Shown here piece after piece: positions 44,049-53,293 of a stretch of DNA of 64,000 nt. The notes beneath the pieces were generated by a model. The model saw only the letters and a list, made by a program, of their open reading frames with translations, had not been told where the DNA came from and searched no databases. The translations under genes and the position numbers were made by a program. Each line of letters begins with the position of its first letter. Position 1 is the stretch's first letter. Origin of the DNA: Runella slithyformis DSM 19594 (lineage in GTDB: Bacteria; Bacteroidota; Bacteroidia; Cytophagales; Spirosomataceae); assembly GCF_000218895.1 (NCBI RefSeq), contig NC_015703.1, positions 4,973,001 through 5,037,000 of the forward strand, in the 5' to 3' direction.

Positions 44049-44160
44049 ATTGAAAAAAGTGCGTTTGCAGCGTTTTGAAGGGGTGATTTTTTAGAACCGA
44101 CGTATTGATTAACCAATAAGCTTACGCCTGATAAAGATTCGGAAGTAGGCAAAAAAGGGG

Positions 44161-44195
44161 AAGCCCCGATTCCTAAGCTAAAGGAATCGGGGCTT
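44161..44195. terminator. Strong hairpin at 3' end of membrane protein gene
   Basis: AAGCCCCGATTCCT and AGGAATCGGGGCTT form a perfect 14-bp stem with a 7-base loop. It overlaps the final codons and stop of the gene at 44173-44547. Confidence 0.75.
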
Positions 44196-44547
44196 GAACT
44201 GCTGCCTGAACCGGTACTTGCGGTTTGTCTGATCGCTTAAATACAAGATACAGAACGAAGCCTAAGAAGAACAGACCACCGAAGACAATGGCAACTTTTG
44301 TAATGCTACTTATTGTCTCTTTTTTTTGGCTTGCTTTTAATTCATTTTCCCGAATTTTGACATTAGTGTTTAACTCGGCAATGAACTCTTCTGTATCGTT
44401 TTCAATTTTTAACTGTTTCGTATCCTCTTTTTTTCCAAAGAAGCCAAATACACCATTAGAAACCGTTGTGATGATATTTGAAAGGGCGTTCCAATTAAAA
44501 CTTGATGTATTGCTCAATGAACTGGAAGGTTCTGAAAAATCTGCCAT
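44173..44547 (-). CDS. Single-pass membrane protein of unknown function
   Basis: A 124-residue protein. The N-terminal 45 residues are Ser/Asn-rich, a charged coiled region follows (DTKQLKIENDTEEFIAELN), then one transmembrane helix near 84-106 (VAIVFGGLFFLGFVLYLVF), then a short Pro/Ala/Gln tail. No family is recognised. A membrane-associated element protein could act in exclusion or signalling, which is speculative. Confidence 0.65.
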   Translation of the reverse strand: MADFSEPSSSLSNTSSFNWNALSNIITTVSNGVFGFFGKKEDTKQLKIENDTEEFIAELNTNVKIRENELKASQKKETISSITKVAIVFGGLFFLGFVLYLVFKRSDKPQVPVQAAVQAPIPLA

Positions 44548-44628
44548 ATTTTGAAGGATTACGCCCTATATTGGGGCCGGTAAGCGATGTATGGAATAAA
44601 GATGAAACACATCATCCATTTTCGTGGC

Positions 44629-45204
44629 TTATTCATCTTCGTCAGGGTTAATTGACTTGCGTTCAAAAGAACCCTTTTTGCCTTCAAATTCATCTTCAAA
44701 AGAACTGATTTCAAGGTCGACTAAGTCATCTTGGATTTCTTCCGACAAGTCGAAATGAATACTTTCTTCGTTGTTCTCCATATCAAACTCATACACTTGA
44801 GTCATACTTTCAATGAGCTGTTGAGTGTGTTGATAAATGGCCAGAGTTTCTGGCTCAATCCCTTCTTCTTCACATACTTTCAGCACATCATCTAAAATAC
44901 GTTTGGCTTTGTGAATAGAATCGTCCCATTCTTCAAAGAGCCAAGTACAATCGTCGCTGTTTTCAACCAATTCAGCCACCAATAGATTAAAACGCTTGGT
45001 AAGTGATAGCTTGGCCCTGCTGTTGTCGTTTATCGGATTAATGCTGCCGATTCCGGTTGCTTCTGAAGTCGGGACGGTCGGTGCATCAGTACGGGCAATA
45101 ATTTCTCTTACAGTGTATGTTGATACACCGACTTCTTGGGCGATGTTCCGCAGGCTCCAACCCTCATTTTTCAGAGCAATTACCTGTTGTGTTTTGGGGT
45201 TCAT
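44629..45204 (-). CDS. HTH protein with acidic C-terminus
   Basis: A 191-residue protein. Residues 1-32 form a homeodomain-like/resolvase-type HTH (QQVIALKNEGWSLRNIAQEV, then STYTVREIIAR). The rest is helical and strongly acidic at the end (DLEISSFEDEFEGKKG). It lies between two non-coding stretches of the tRNA-Ser element. It may bind the repeat cluster at 43.8 kb or regulate element genes. The link is inferred from location. Confidence 0.7.
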   Translation of the reverse strand: MNPKTQQVIALKNEGWSLRNIAQEVGVSTYTVREIIARTDAPTVPTSEATGIGSINPINDNSRAKLSLTKRFNLLVAELVENSDDCTWLFEEWDDSIHKAKRILDDVLKVCEEEGIEPETLAIYQHTQQLIESMTQVYEFDMENNEESIHFDLSEEIQDDLVDLEISSFEDEFEGKKGSFERKSINPDEDE

Positions 45205-45414
45205 AAAATTTGTGTTTAATTGATAAAAGATTTGTGATGGTGAAATAATAGGCAGACCATAAGCCTGCCATTATTATATAGCCATCAAGTTACCTTTCAA
45301 CCGCTACGATTGATTGGCTCCCAAAGATAAAAGCGAGCAGCTTGGGGCTGTTCGCTTCGGGGTAGTTAAGCAGGATAGGTAGAGATAGGGGTAGTTAAGA
45401 AGGAGAAGATTGAT

Positions 45415-45639
45415 TTATACAGCCATTTCTATTTCCCAAAAGCCCAATACGTCTATGATCCTTTCGATTTGTGCAGGCAGCAATACTCTATCACCGCTAA
45501 AGTCAAGGCCGTGTCTTTTCAAGCGAGTATTGAAGGCTTTATCAGAAATGTTATAATGTCGGGCAATCTCCTTACGGCTCATTGAACCGGTTATTTTGTA
45601 CTTGTTCATGGCTAAAATCAGTATTTGAGGTGTGGACAA
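45415..45639 (-). CDS. Small HTH protein near right att site
   Basis: A 74-residue protein (or 64 from the ATG at 45607-45609, MNKYKITGS). It contains SMSRKEIARHYNISDKAFN, a helix-turn-helix, and RVLLPAQIERIIDVLG, a pattern seen in small Bacteroidota element regulators. It is the last gene before attR at 45757, where excisionase genes often sit. An Xis role is a plausible guess. Confidence 0.65.
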   Translation of the reverse strand: MSTPQILILAMNKYKITGSMSRKEIARHYNISDKAFNTRLKRHGLDFSGDRVLLPAQIERIIDVLGFWEIEMAV

Positions 45640-45756
45640 ATTTAATTGGTAGTAATAGGCTTAAAATGACGCTTTTAGCTTAAAAATGAGGACAATTCCG
45701 AGGACTTTTTAAGGTTGTGTGTTGTAACTGTTTGACAGTCAAATAGTTAATAAGTT

Positions 45757-45769
45757 CCTCTCTCTCTGC
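45757..45769 (+). other. Attachment site attR
   Basis: CCTCTCTCTCTGC, identical to the tRNA-Ser 3' end at 36530-36542. It is followed 19 bases later by a hairpin that probably served as the tRNA terminator before insertion. Confidence 0.65.
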
Positions 45770-45787
45770 TGAAAGTATTTAATAATG

Positions 45788-45824
45788 AGACCACTGCCTT
45801 TTTAAGACGGTGGTCTTGTGCTTT
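45788..45824 (+). terminator. Probable original tRNA-Ser terminator, displaced
   Basis: AGACCAC (45788-45794) pairs with GTGGTCT (45810-45816), followed by TTGTGCTTTTT. Its position just right of attR matches where the terminator of an uninterrupted tRNA-Ser would lie. Confidence 0.55.
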
Positions 45825-45957
45825 TTAAGCCTTTGATTCTTCGCATTTTAACTTGCAGTTACGTTTGCAATTACGTTTGGACGGCGCAGTTACGTCACTT
45901 TTCCGGCATCATATTTGACCTTTTTCTTTTAAGTGGCGTGGCTGAAATCACACACTT

Positions 45958-47418
45958 ATGTTCAATTACAAGCAAATGTTTGTTTTATTCTGGTTTCGTA
46001 AGAGCGACTCAGCGTTAGAAAAAAACAAAAGGAAGAATGACCTGAACTATGATATTTTGGGTTCCTTATGTTGTCGGGTAACGATTGATACCGTGGTGGG
46101 AGAAATTGGCAGTCTGCATATCAATATTAAACGTTCAACTTGGGACGAGAAGGCTCAACGTATTTTGGGTAGTGATGCATCCACACGACGCGGCAATAGA
46201 ACACTCAACGACGTTAGAAATAAGCTAGAACGCATTTTTGAGCTACTTCAAGTCGAGCATGGTGAAGATGTAACACCCCTTATGGTTAAAGAGCTTTTTA
46301 CCGGAAAAAAGCTCTTTCGATATTCATTCCAACAACTTATTAATGAGTATTTTAAGGATAGAAAAGAGGAAGTGGAGGCGGGGATTGTAACACAGGAAAC
46401 GATTGATGTTCACCGTAATTATTCCGAAAACTTCTTAGAATATCTCAATAAGAAAAGCCTGAAAACGTCAACGATTACGAGTTTTGATGAGGATAATTTA
46501 GACTCGTTCAAAATTTATTTATTGAAAGAATTTGCCTACTCACACACCCGGAAACATCTCGGGTGGGTGAAACAATTAATGAAGCATTCGCTACGAAAAA
46601 AAAGAATCAAATTTAACCCTTTGGATGGGCTTTGTTGCATGATTCGTATTATATGGAGATTTCATGGGGTAATAGCGTCAAAAAAGAAGCTTTTTCTTGC
46701 TCAAATACTTTATTTTGGGCTATTTAGTCCAATTATTTATTGTACATAACCTATTTAATATAGTATTTTATCTACATTGTCTATCCATGCAACAAAGCCC
46801 TTTGGATGGCGTAAAAGTATCAAACGAACCTGACGAACCTGATACTACCCATTTAACTATCACACAATTGGACCGACTGATTAAGTATGATTTTTTGAAC
46901 TTTATAAGCTTGGATTTATGGCCGAAGAAACAGCATCACGGCTTGATCGCGAACGGGATGCCTTCGTTTTCTCCTCTTTTATGGGGATGCATCACTGCGA
47001 CTATACAAAGCGCAAATATTGGCTTGAAGAGATCAAAGGGGCTGTGTTTCTAAAGGGAATTCGCAAAAAGACTAAGAAACCCTTTGCTTTGAAACTTTTA
47101 GAACCGGCTCTTGAAGTACTTAAAAAGTATGGAGGCTTGATTGAAAACCTGCCGATAAAGTCCAATCAAAAGCGTAATTCGACTCTCAAAGAGATTTCAA
47201 CGATCTGTAAGATTCCTATTGCGATTAGTACTAAGATAGCAAGGAAAACATTTGCCAACATGGCCCTTAATGTCATGTTATTGGACGAAGGTGATGTAGC
47301 AGCTTGCCTTGGCTTAACGACAACAAGAAGCCTAAAGCACTACGCCAAAATTAAAGAACAAAGGTTGGCAAAACGCATGACCTCATGGGATTATGTGAGA
47401 GAACGCGATGCCGCCTAA
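45958..47418 (+). pseudogene. Tyrosine recombinase, broken by a MITE and a frameshift
   Basis: Joined across a 172-base insert (46628-46799) and a frameshift near 46910-46920, the frames give one integrase. The N-terminal arm and core-binding domains end at KKRIKFNPLDG, and the same codons resume after the insert with PLDGVKVSNEPDEPDTTHLT. The catalytic part then shifts frame to AEETASRLDRERDAFVFSSF, with MHHCDY at the Arg-I motif, STKIARKTFANMAL, and SLKHYAKI with the Tyr. It resembles recombinase B of the tRNA-Ser element. It sits right after attR, so it may be a relic of an earlier element in the same site. Confidence 0.85.
46628..46799. mobile_element. 172-bp MITE related to the IS5-family element at 57167
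   Basis: Terminal inverted repeats GGCTTTGTTGCATG/CATGCAACAAAGCC flank an AT-rich interior without a gene. A perfect 9-bp target duplication CTTTGGATG (46619-46627 and 46800-46808) borders it. The first 13 bases of the ends match those of the IS at 57167-58323, which probably mobilised it. Confidence 0.88.
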
Positions 47419-47524
47419 ACCAATTAACACATTAAAATAAAAAGTTTAACTGGCCGCGCCACTAAACTTTATCCTACCTTGAAAACAGTGTGATTTAAAA
47501 CTTAGATTTTTGACCATTCTTACG

Positions 47525-47581
47525 AAAAGCAATAATACATATCTGCCCAATCTATTATGGCAGATATGTATTATTGCTTTT
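47525..47581. terminator. Very strong bidirectional hairpin
   Basis: A 23-bp perfect stem (47525-47547 with 47559-47581), ending in A4 and T run, about 107 bases after the broken integrase. Confidence 0.85.
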
Positions 47582-47595
47582 TGAACGACTATTAT

Positions 47596-47787
47596 TTATG
47601 TAACCATGCACTCGCATGGAACATAGCAATGGCATCCAACCATTATGGGGGCCGAAGAATCCAGTATTTGTACTTTAATCCAGCTAGTATCTTTTGCTAC
47701 CTCTTTAACCTGTACTAAGGACTCAGAATATATCCAATTTGTGAGGCCGTAGGGAATTAGTCTTTGGTTCTCACTATAATAGTCAGG
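47596..47787 (-). pseudogene. C-terminal remnant of an unknown protein cut by ISAs1
   Basis: The frame encodes TNWIYSESLVQVKEVAKDTS and a Cys-rich end (VGCHCYVPCECMVT). Its apparent start lies inside the ISAs1 left end, so the true N-terminus is missing. No family is recognised and it may not be expressed. Confidence 0.35.
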
Positions 47788-49018
47788 CAGGGTTTTCTTA
47801 TAAAAATGGGTGGGTAGCAAATAGCCCTACTTTTGTAGTTACAACATTACAAAACCATGACTACTGTTCCCTGCCCGCTTAAAACTACCACGGCACCGGC
47901 CGCCCGGTTTTTTTCAACTCTTGGAAACTACCTCTGAACTTGATAGACGGGACAATCGAGGCAAACGCCACTCGCTCGCTTTGGTGCTGACAGGATTGGT
48001 AGCAGCCCTCTGCTGCGGACGAGATGGGAGTGTATCCCGCCTTCACGGCACCGGCCGCCCTGCGCCATATGGTCAACCACTTTAAAAGTTTACTCGAAGC
48101 GACTCAACTCACTGACCATAAGCCTATTTCTCGGGCGCAACTGCCGTTACTATTAGCCAAAGTCAACGGCTCATGCTTTGCCCAACTTCTCTTTGAGTGG
48201 TTTAATATTGTCTTGGATGAAGAGCAAAAACGCTGGTTTTCGCTCGATGGAAAGGAACTGCCTGGCAGCATTCAAAGTGGTCATACCCGGGGCGAGGTAC
48301 TCGTCTCAGCTCTGGACCACCAAACCCATCAAGTGGTCGCTCAGTTGATTGACGATCAAGGACTAGCCCACCAAAAACTCTCCCTGGACGCGTTGCATTT
48401 AATCCCCTCGACGCTACAGCTAATTCACACCGGACGGGGGCAGTATGTGGTTGGATTAAAGACTAATCAAGCTCATCTGTATCGGTCATGAACAGTAAAG
48501 GATTTGTTTTGTGTCGCTGATTATGAGAGAGTTGATGCCAAAGTAAAGAAGCACGGTCGGGTCGAGTAACGCCGTTACCGGTCGTTTACACTAAGTGCTT
48601 GCTCGCTGGCTGTACGTTGGCAAAAGGCGGGTCTGTGTACGTTGCTTTGTGTGATACGGAGCCGGGAAAAGTCAGGCGTACTGAGTGAAAAAGTCAGTTA
48701 TTATATGAGCAATCAGGCTGTGAGTAATCAGATGCAGGCCGATGAGTTATTCGATGCGATTCGGGGTCACTGGGGAGTTGAACAGGGCCCCCTGAGCGGT
48801 GATGTACCACAAACGTGACGTGAGCCTGTCGGAAGATGATTTACGAACGGGCAAAGTAGCCGTGAGTCGTCTGACCGTGAGTCTTATGGTACTGTCTATC
48901 AATTTATTAGAAAGTATGAAGGTCAAGAATATGACGGCTCAACTGGATACGTTTGCCGATGACTTCAGGAGGCTGATCCAATTTCTAACCCAACAAATGG
49001 TTTTATAAGAAAGCCCTG
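47788..49018 (+). mobile_element. ISAs1-family insertion sequence (degenerate)
   Basis: The ends CAGGGTTTTCTTATAAAA (left) and, inverted, CAGGGCTTTCTTATAAAA (right) enclose a decayed transposase. No target duplication is visible. The flanks are unrelated gene fragments, suggesting later deletion or recombination. Confidence 0.75.
47857..49008 (+). pseudogene. ISAs1 transposase, multiple frameshifts
   Basis: Fragments in different frames match an ISAs1 transposase in order: LALVLTGLVAALCCGRDG, then SLDGKELPGSIQSGH and VSALDHQTHQVVAQ with the first catalytic Asp region, GLKTNQAHLY, RGHWGVEQ, and the C-terminal VSRLTVSLMVLSINLLE. At least three frame breaks and stops separate them, so the element cannot move by itself. 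Confidence 0.8.
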
Positions 49019-49436
49019 TTACTACGTTGGAGGAGGATTCTATTTACAACCTCTTTTGCACGGCCTTACAATTGCAGGCTCTGGACATGGAAAAGGTGTC
49101 TGTATCATTCTTCCAAACTTATTATCACCTCCCTTAAACTCTTGGTTTGTGCTCGATCCTAAAGGGGAAATTGCAATTATAACTGCAAAATGGCAAAGTC
49201 AGCAGGGACAAAAAGTGGTTATTCTTGACCCTGGGAATGAGTAGAAACGATTAGGCGCAGCGCATGGAATCGAGCCAATGGGTTTTAATCCCTTGGCTTT
49301 CGTAAAAGGCAACACTGATGAAATGCCTGAAAGTTGTGGGGTGATTGCCGAAATGCTTATCCCTGATAAACCAACATCTAATGATTCTTATTGGGAAAGT
49401 CATGCACGTGCACTTGTCAAAACGTGTACCGCTTGC
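49019..49436 (+). pseudogene. Fragment of VirD4/TraG-type conjugative coupling protein
   Basis: The fragment begins at the right end of the ISAs1 element. It contains a Walker A-like GLTIAGSGHGKGVCIILPN, FVLDPKGEIAIIT and, after an in-frame TAG at about 49242, GFNPLAFV and DSYWESHARALVKT. This is the middle of a type IV coupling ATPase. Both ends are missing, so it cannot function. It shows that a conjugative element once lay here. Confidence 0.8.
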
Positions 49437-50207
49437 ATGTGCAGGAGATCGAACTTAACGAAGTGAAACGTCAGGCAGAAGGCTCATCAGTTCTTATCTA
49501 TTGCGACTGACATCAGAGAGCGTTGCCGTCTGGGAAAATCTTTAGGTAAATTACCGATTTTTGAGCTTTGGAATGTAGCAGCCGCTTTGACGTATTACGT
49601 TAAGCAATATAGCCCAAATCAACTTGATCGTATTGTAATGATTGCGAGCAGCCACCGCGATGTAAATTGGTTCAATACGAAAATCCGGGAACGTTTAGGA
49701 TTGACGGGAACATTAGCCGTTGGCGACTTAGTGATGATTAACGAAAACGTGAAAATGGGAGACTATACCCTGGTAAATGGGGATACCGCGCTTATACTGC
49801 AAATTGGTGAAACTAAAAAAGTAGCCGACCTCTATTTCACGAAAGTAACACTCCAACGAAGTGACTTTCAGGAACAACCTTACAGTGTTACACATTGGGT
49901 TATGCCTGATGCGTTGCAATCTGAACGCGGTTTGGTTAACAGTGAGCTACTCCGCACCCTTGTAGCGGATCGTATGAGGCATAATCCTGTGTTTCAGAAA
50001 GACCCCTATCCTTGGAATGATGAGTTCGTTGGAGCTTTGCGTTTGCGGTATGGCTATGCCCTGACCTGCCACAAAGCGCAGGGAGATGAATGGGATGAAG
50101 TCATCATGCATCCATGGTTCAGAGCCAATGACCACCGTTATGCCTACACAGCTATTACAAGGGCTCGTCAGAAAGTAATTATGTGGGTGCAAATGCATAA
50201 AAATTAG
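49437..50207 (+). pseudogene. C-terminal fragment of a PIF1/RecD-like helicase
   Basis: A frame-disrupted start (YRLHVQEIELNEVKRQ, then a shift into SIATDIRERCRLG) leads to an intact 206-codon frame from 49587. That frame has GDLVMINENVKMGDYTLVNG, LTCHKAQGDEWDEVIMH and YTAITRARQKVIMW, the last two being helicase motifs V and VI. The N-terminal ATPase half with Walker A is absent. It is fused directly to the coupling-protein fragment by a deletion. Confidence 0.75.
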
Positions 50208-50394
50208 TATTAGTTAGCTATCGAGAGAATGGGTTAGTGTAAATCACTTCTACATTCCTTAATATGTTAAGCTACTTCCGGTAAAGAAAAGCTATAAATG
50301 CAAAAAGAGTGCATTGTATGCAACTATTTTTACCGCTTGATAAATAAAATGAAAATCTAAGGACATATCATTGATTTACAGGCATAAAATCAAT

Positions 50395-51102
50395 ATGTTT
50401 CCTATACTGATGTTTAAACCTAATACCATTTTGAAAAATATTCGGTTCTTAAAAGTGCAATTTGATGTCGACATCGAAGGTTGGGAAATCCCTGCTTTCC
50501 GAGGTGGCGTTATTAAAAAAGCGGGCGAGCAACATATCACTTTCCATAATCACATCAATGATAACGAAGTAATTTACCGTTATCCGGTTATTCAATACAA
50601 ACGTATAGGACGTCACCCTGCACTGATCTGTGTGGATTTTGGAGTGGATGAAGTGCATCATTTCTTCAACAACCGAAACCTTGATATAGAAGTCAGCGGG
50701 CGTAAACTTTGTCTACAGGTAAGCCACCTGAAAATGGACCGGTACAATTTACAGGTATGGGAAAAAAGCTTCTCGATGCACATCAGTCAATGGCTGGCGC
50801 TTAATCAGGATAATTATGCCAAATATATGGCTACCTCCGATGAGCTATCACGTCTTACACTTCTGGAAAATACGCTGAAAGCCAACATTATCTCTTTTGC
50901 CAAAGGGATCGGCTGGGATGTCGACAGGCCCATCAGTTTACGTATAGACAGCATCGAAAAAGTACGCCCGGTCACCTTCAAAGAACAAAAGCTGCTTGCG
51001 TTCGACGTAACCTTTCGTACCAATGTATTTCTGCCTGACTATCTGGGACTGGGTAAAGGGGTGAGTTTGGGATTTGGGACTGTGAGACAAATTAGAAAAT
51101 AA
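50395..51102 (+). CDS. cas6: CRISPR RNA endoribonuclease Cas6 (Cas6b-like)
   Basis: From the ATG at 50395-50397 the product has 235 residues. Two RAMP/ferredoxin folds are visible: an N-terminal half with WEIPAFRGGVIKKAG, HNHINDN and YRYPVIQYK in the Cas6b_N pattern, and a C-terminal half ending in the glycine-rich loop LGLGKGVSLGFGTVRQI. Cas6 cuts CRISPR transcripts within repeats. Histidines in the N-terminal half could be catalytic, but I cannot fix which. It opens an operon with cas10 11 bases later. No array is visible for it to act on. Confidence 0.85.
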   Translation: MFPILMFKPNTILKNIRFLKVQFDVDIEGWEIPAFRGGVIKKAGEQHITFHNHINDNEVIYRYPVIQYKRIGRHPALICVDFGVDEVHHFFNNRNLDIEVSGRKLCLQVSHLKMDRYNLQVWEKSFSMHISQWLALNQDNYAKYMATSDELSRLTLLENTLKANIISFAKGIGWDVDRPISLRIDSIEKVRPVTFKEQKLLAFDVTFRTNVFLPDYLGLGKGVSLGFGTVRQIRK

Positions 51103-51112
51103 GGATAAAACT

Positions 51113-52708
51113 ATGGCATATCTATACGGAGCCAGTGTGCAAGGCATACAGGGCTTTATTTTTCAAACAAACAAACTCAAAGAAATTGTTGGTGCAAGCG
51201 AGTTGGTGGAACAGATTTGTACGACAAAATTTTTGGAAGTAGCTGGTATTGATAGCAGTGTCCGGGATACTGATGGAAATATTCCAAACCTAATCATCAA
51301 CGCGGCCGGGAATATCAAATACATTTTTGAAGACAAAGCTAAATGTGAAAATTTCGTTAGAATCTTTCCTAAAGTCATTATGGACTTTGCCCCAGGTATT
51401 ACAATCAGTCAAGCGGTTGTTCCTTTATCAGGAGATTTATCAAAGGATATAGACTTTTTGGAACAACGCTTAAAAGTACAACGAAGCAAAGTTTCGATGC
51501 CAGTTGAAACAGGCTTTATGGGTTTAGAACGAGATAGAAGAGCTGGCGGTGTAGCTTTCATTAGTAGAAACAAACGAAAAGGAGGAAGCGAAGAAATTTG
51601 TGAAGCAACTCATAAAAAACGTCAAAAATCTGACCCTGACTATCAGTATAAAGATGAACAACAAAAAGAGAACCTGTTTTTCAAAATATCTAACAAGGTT
51701 GTATCAAAAGATGAAGTACCTCACGATGTAGATAAAATTAGTGAAAGTGGCAAAAACTCATGGCTGGCTATTATTCATGCTGATGGGAATGCTTTAGGTA
51801 TTCTTTTACAAACACTTGGAAAAAAACTCAAAGAAAATAAGTTTTCAGCAGAGAAAGTAAAAACAGCTTTTTCAACTTTTTCTAAAAATCTTGACGCTGC
51901 TACAAAAAAGGCTGCTCAGATAGCTTTTGAAAATATTATTAAAGTTGATTTAGCCGAGTATAAGTATCCCATCCGTCCCGTAATCCTTGGTGGTGATGAT
52001 CTAACAGTCATTATCCGTGCAGATTTAGCTTTAGATTTTACGATTGAGTTTTTGAAAGCGTTTGAAAAAGAAACTGAAACGCAGTTTGGTTTTTTGAAGA
52101 CAGAGTATAAAGTTGATGGCTTTGAAAATGGCATTACTGCCTGTGCCGGCATTGCCTATATCAAAGAAAAGTATCCTTTTCATTATGGGGTGCATTTAGC
52201 TGATATGCTTACAGGTAAAGCAAAGAAGTTTTCTAAGGAAGATGAAAAAGCTATTCCTCCTTCAAGTATATCTTTCTACAAAGTACAATCTTCATTTATT
52301 GAAAGTTTAGATGATATGACTGGGAAAACGCTCACGGCTACAGAATCAAGTGTAAGTTTTGATTATGGACCTTATTTGATTCATGCCCAAGAAGGAAAAC
52401 CGAGTGTAGAAATGCTTAAAAAGAAGTTGGCTGTTCTTGAGGAAGAAGCTGAAAAACGAGATCAATCAAGAGGAGTGTCTAAACTTCGTCAATGGATTTC
52501 AGAACTATATAAAGATAAATCTACAGCAAGTTTTATGTTAGAGAGGATAAAACAGACAGAAGAACATCGAAAAGAGAAGAGTCTGTATGAACGTTTGGGT
52601 TTGGAGAATGCTCTTGAAGAAATAGAGAAAAATAAAGATGAAAATGTTTTGCCTAAACATAAAACCATCATCTACGACGTAATTCAACTTCATTCCCTAA
52701 AGTACTAA
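51113..52708 (+). CDS. cas10: Cas10/Cmr2-like protein without HD nuclease domain
   Basis: The 531-residue protein opens directly with YLYGASVQGIQGFIFQTNK, the family palm-domain start, so the N-terminal HD nuclease is absent. A first palm-like motif HADGNALG is at residues 222-228 and the active-site-type VILGGDD lies at residues 290-296, so cyclic oligoadenylate synthesis appears possible. ITACAGIAYIKEKYPFHYG and a helical C-terminal domain (about 430-520) follow. It should be the large subunit of a type III effector. Most Cas10 proteins are longer (700-1000 residues). It starts 11 bases after cas6. Confidence 0.87.
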   Translation: MAYLYGASVQGIQGFIFQTNKLKEIVGASELVEQICTTKFLEVAGIDSSVRDTDGNIPNLIINAAGNIKYIFEDKAKCENFVRIFPKVIMDFAPGITISQAVVPLSGDLSKDIDFLEQRLKVQRSKVSMPVETGFMGLERDRRAGGVAFISRNKRKGGSEEICEATHKKRQKSDPDYQYKDEQQKENLFFKISNKVVSKDEVPHDVDKISESGKNSWLAIIHADGNALGILLQTLGKKLKENKFSAEKVKTAFSTFSKNLDAATKKAAQIAFENIIKVDLAEYKYPIRPVILGGDDLTVIIRADLALDFTIEFLKAFEKETETQFGFLKTEYKVDGFENGITACAGIAYIKEKYPFHYGVHLADMLTGKAKKFSKEDEKAIPPSSISFYKVQSSFIESLDDMTGKTLTATESSVSFDYGPYLIHAQEGKPSVEMLKKKLAVLEEEAEKRDQSRGVSKLRQWISELYKDKSTASFMLERIKQTEEHRKEKSLYERLGLENALEEIEKNKDENVLPKHKTIIYDVIQLHSLKY

Positions 52709-52711
52709 ACG

Positions 52712-53290
52712 ATGGAACTGACCTACAAAATAACATTTTTAAGCGATTGGCATTGCGGTTCGGGATTGTCGGGTGGTGCAGAAGCCGATGCAACGGTTAT
52801 CAAAGATGACCGTAATTTACCTTATATAGCCGGTAAGACCATAAAGGGCTTATTAAAAGAGGCTTTAGAGGAAATGTATGAAGTAAAGCCTGATACAAAG
52901 GAGAAAATATGTATTGATGAGCTATTGGGCTATGAAATTAAAGATGAAAAAACGAAAAAAGTCATAGAAACGAAAAGCGGCATTGCTTTCTTTTCTAATG
53001 CCACACTGCCCAAAGAAGAAAAAGAAGACATCACTCCAGTACTGAGTGATTTTTTATACCGAAACATTGCTTCAACCCAAATAGAGAAAAACGGCACTGC
53101 CAAAGACAACTCTTTGAGAGTCATGGAGGTTTGTATTCCGATTACTTTAGAGGGTAGAATAACAGGCATTGCTTCTGAGAAACAGATAGAATTACTAACA
53201 AATGCTCTCAAATGGGTTCGGCATTTGGGGGTAAATCGTAACCGAGGATTAGGTAGATGTAAGTTTGAAATCACTCCAAAATCGAATTAA
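52712..53290 (+). CDS. Csm3-like RAMP (Cas7) protein
   Basis: A 192-residue RAMP. It has YKITFLSDWHCGSGLSGGAE (first strand and conserved D/H), ATVIKDDRNLPYIAGKTIKG (the signature PxxPGxxxKG-like loop) and a final glycine-rich loop GVNRNRGLGRCKF. The N-terminal Asp in this family can cleave target RNA (FLSDW or DADATVIKDD region), and an acidic residue is present. It is encoded three bases after cas10. Type III effectors need several Cas7 subunits, and this may be the only backbone protein visible. Confidence 0.82.
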   Translation: MELTYKITFLSDWHCGSGLSGGAEADATVIKDDRNLPYIAGKTIKGLLKEALEEMYEVKPDTKEKICIDELLGYEIKDEKTKKVIETKSGIAFFSNATLPKEEKEDITPVLSDFLYRNIASTQIEKNGTAKDNSLRVMEVCIPITLEGRITGIASEKQIELLTNALKWVRHLGVNRNRGLGRCKFEITPKSN

Positions 53291-53293
53291 ACT

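Larger units (their letters stand above)
36543..45769. mobile_element. 9.2-kb integrative element at tRNA-Ser
   Basis: The element is bounded by 13-bp repeats at tRNA-Ser. It contains primase, RepA/DnaB-like ATPase, two tyrosine recombinases, HTH regulators and a repeat-rich non-coding block. No structural phage genes, relaxase or transfer genes are visible. It therefore looks like a plasmid-like or satellite-type integrative element able to replicate when excised. How it spreads is unknown. Confidence 0.7.

Noticed and set aside
43235-44160. Retron or reverse-transcriptase-linked RNA in the repeat block
   Set aside because: No reverse transcriptase gene lies in or near the element.
36530-45769. 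Chance origin of the 13-bp CT repeat
   Set aside because: Considered because it is low complexity. The tRNA end, recombinases and terminator swap make an att origin more likely, but confidence was kept moderate.
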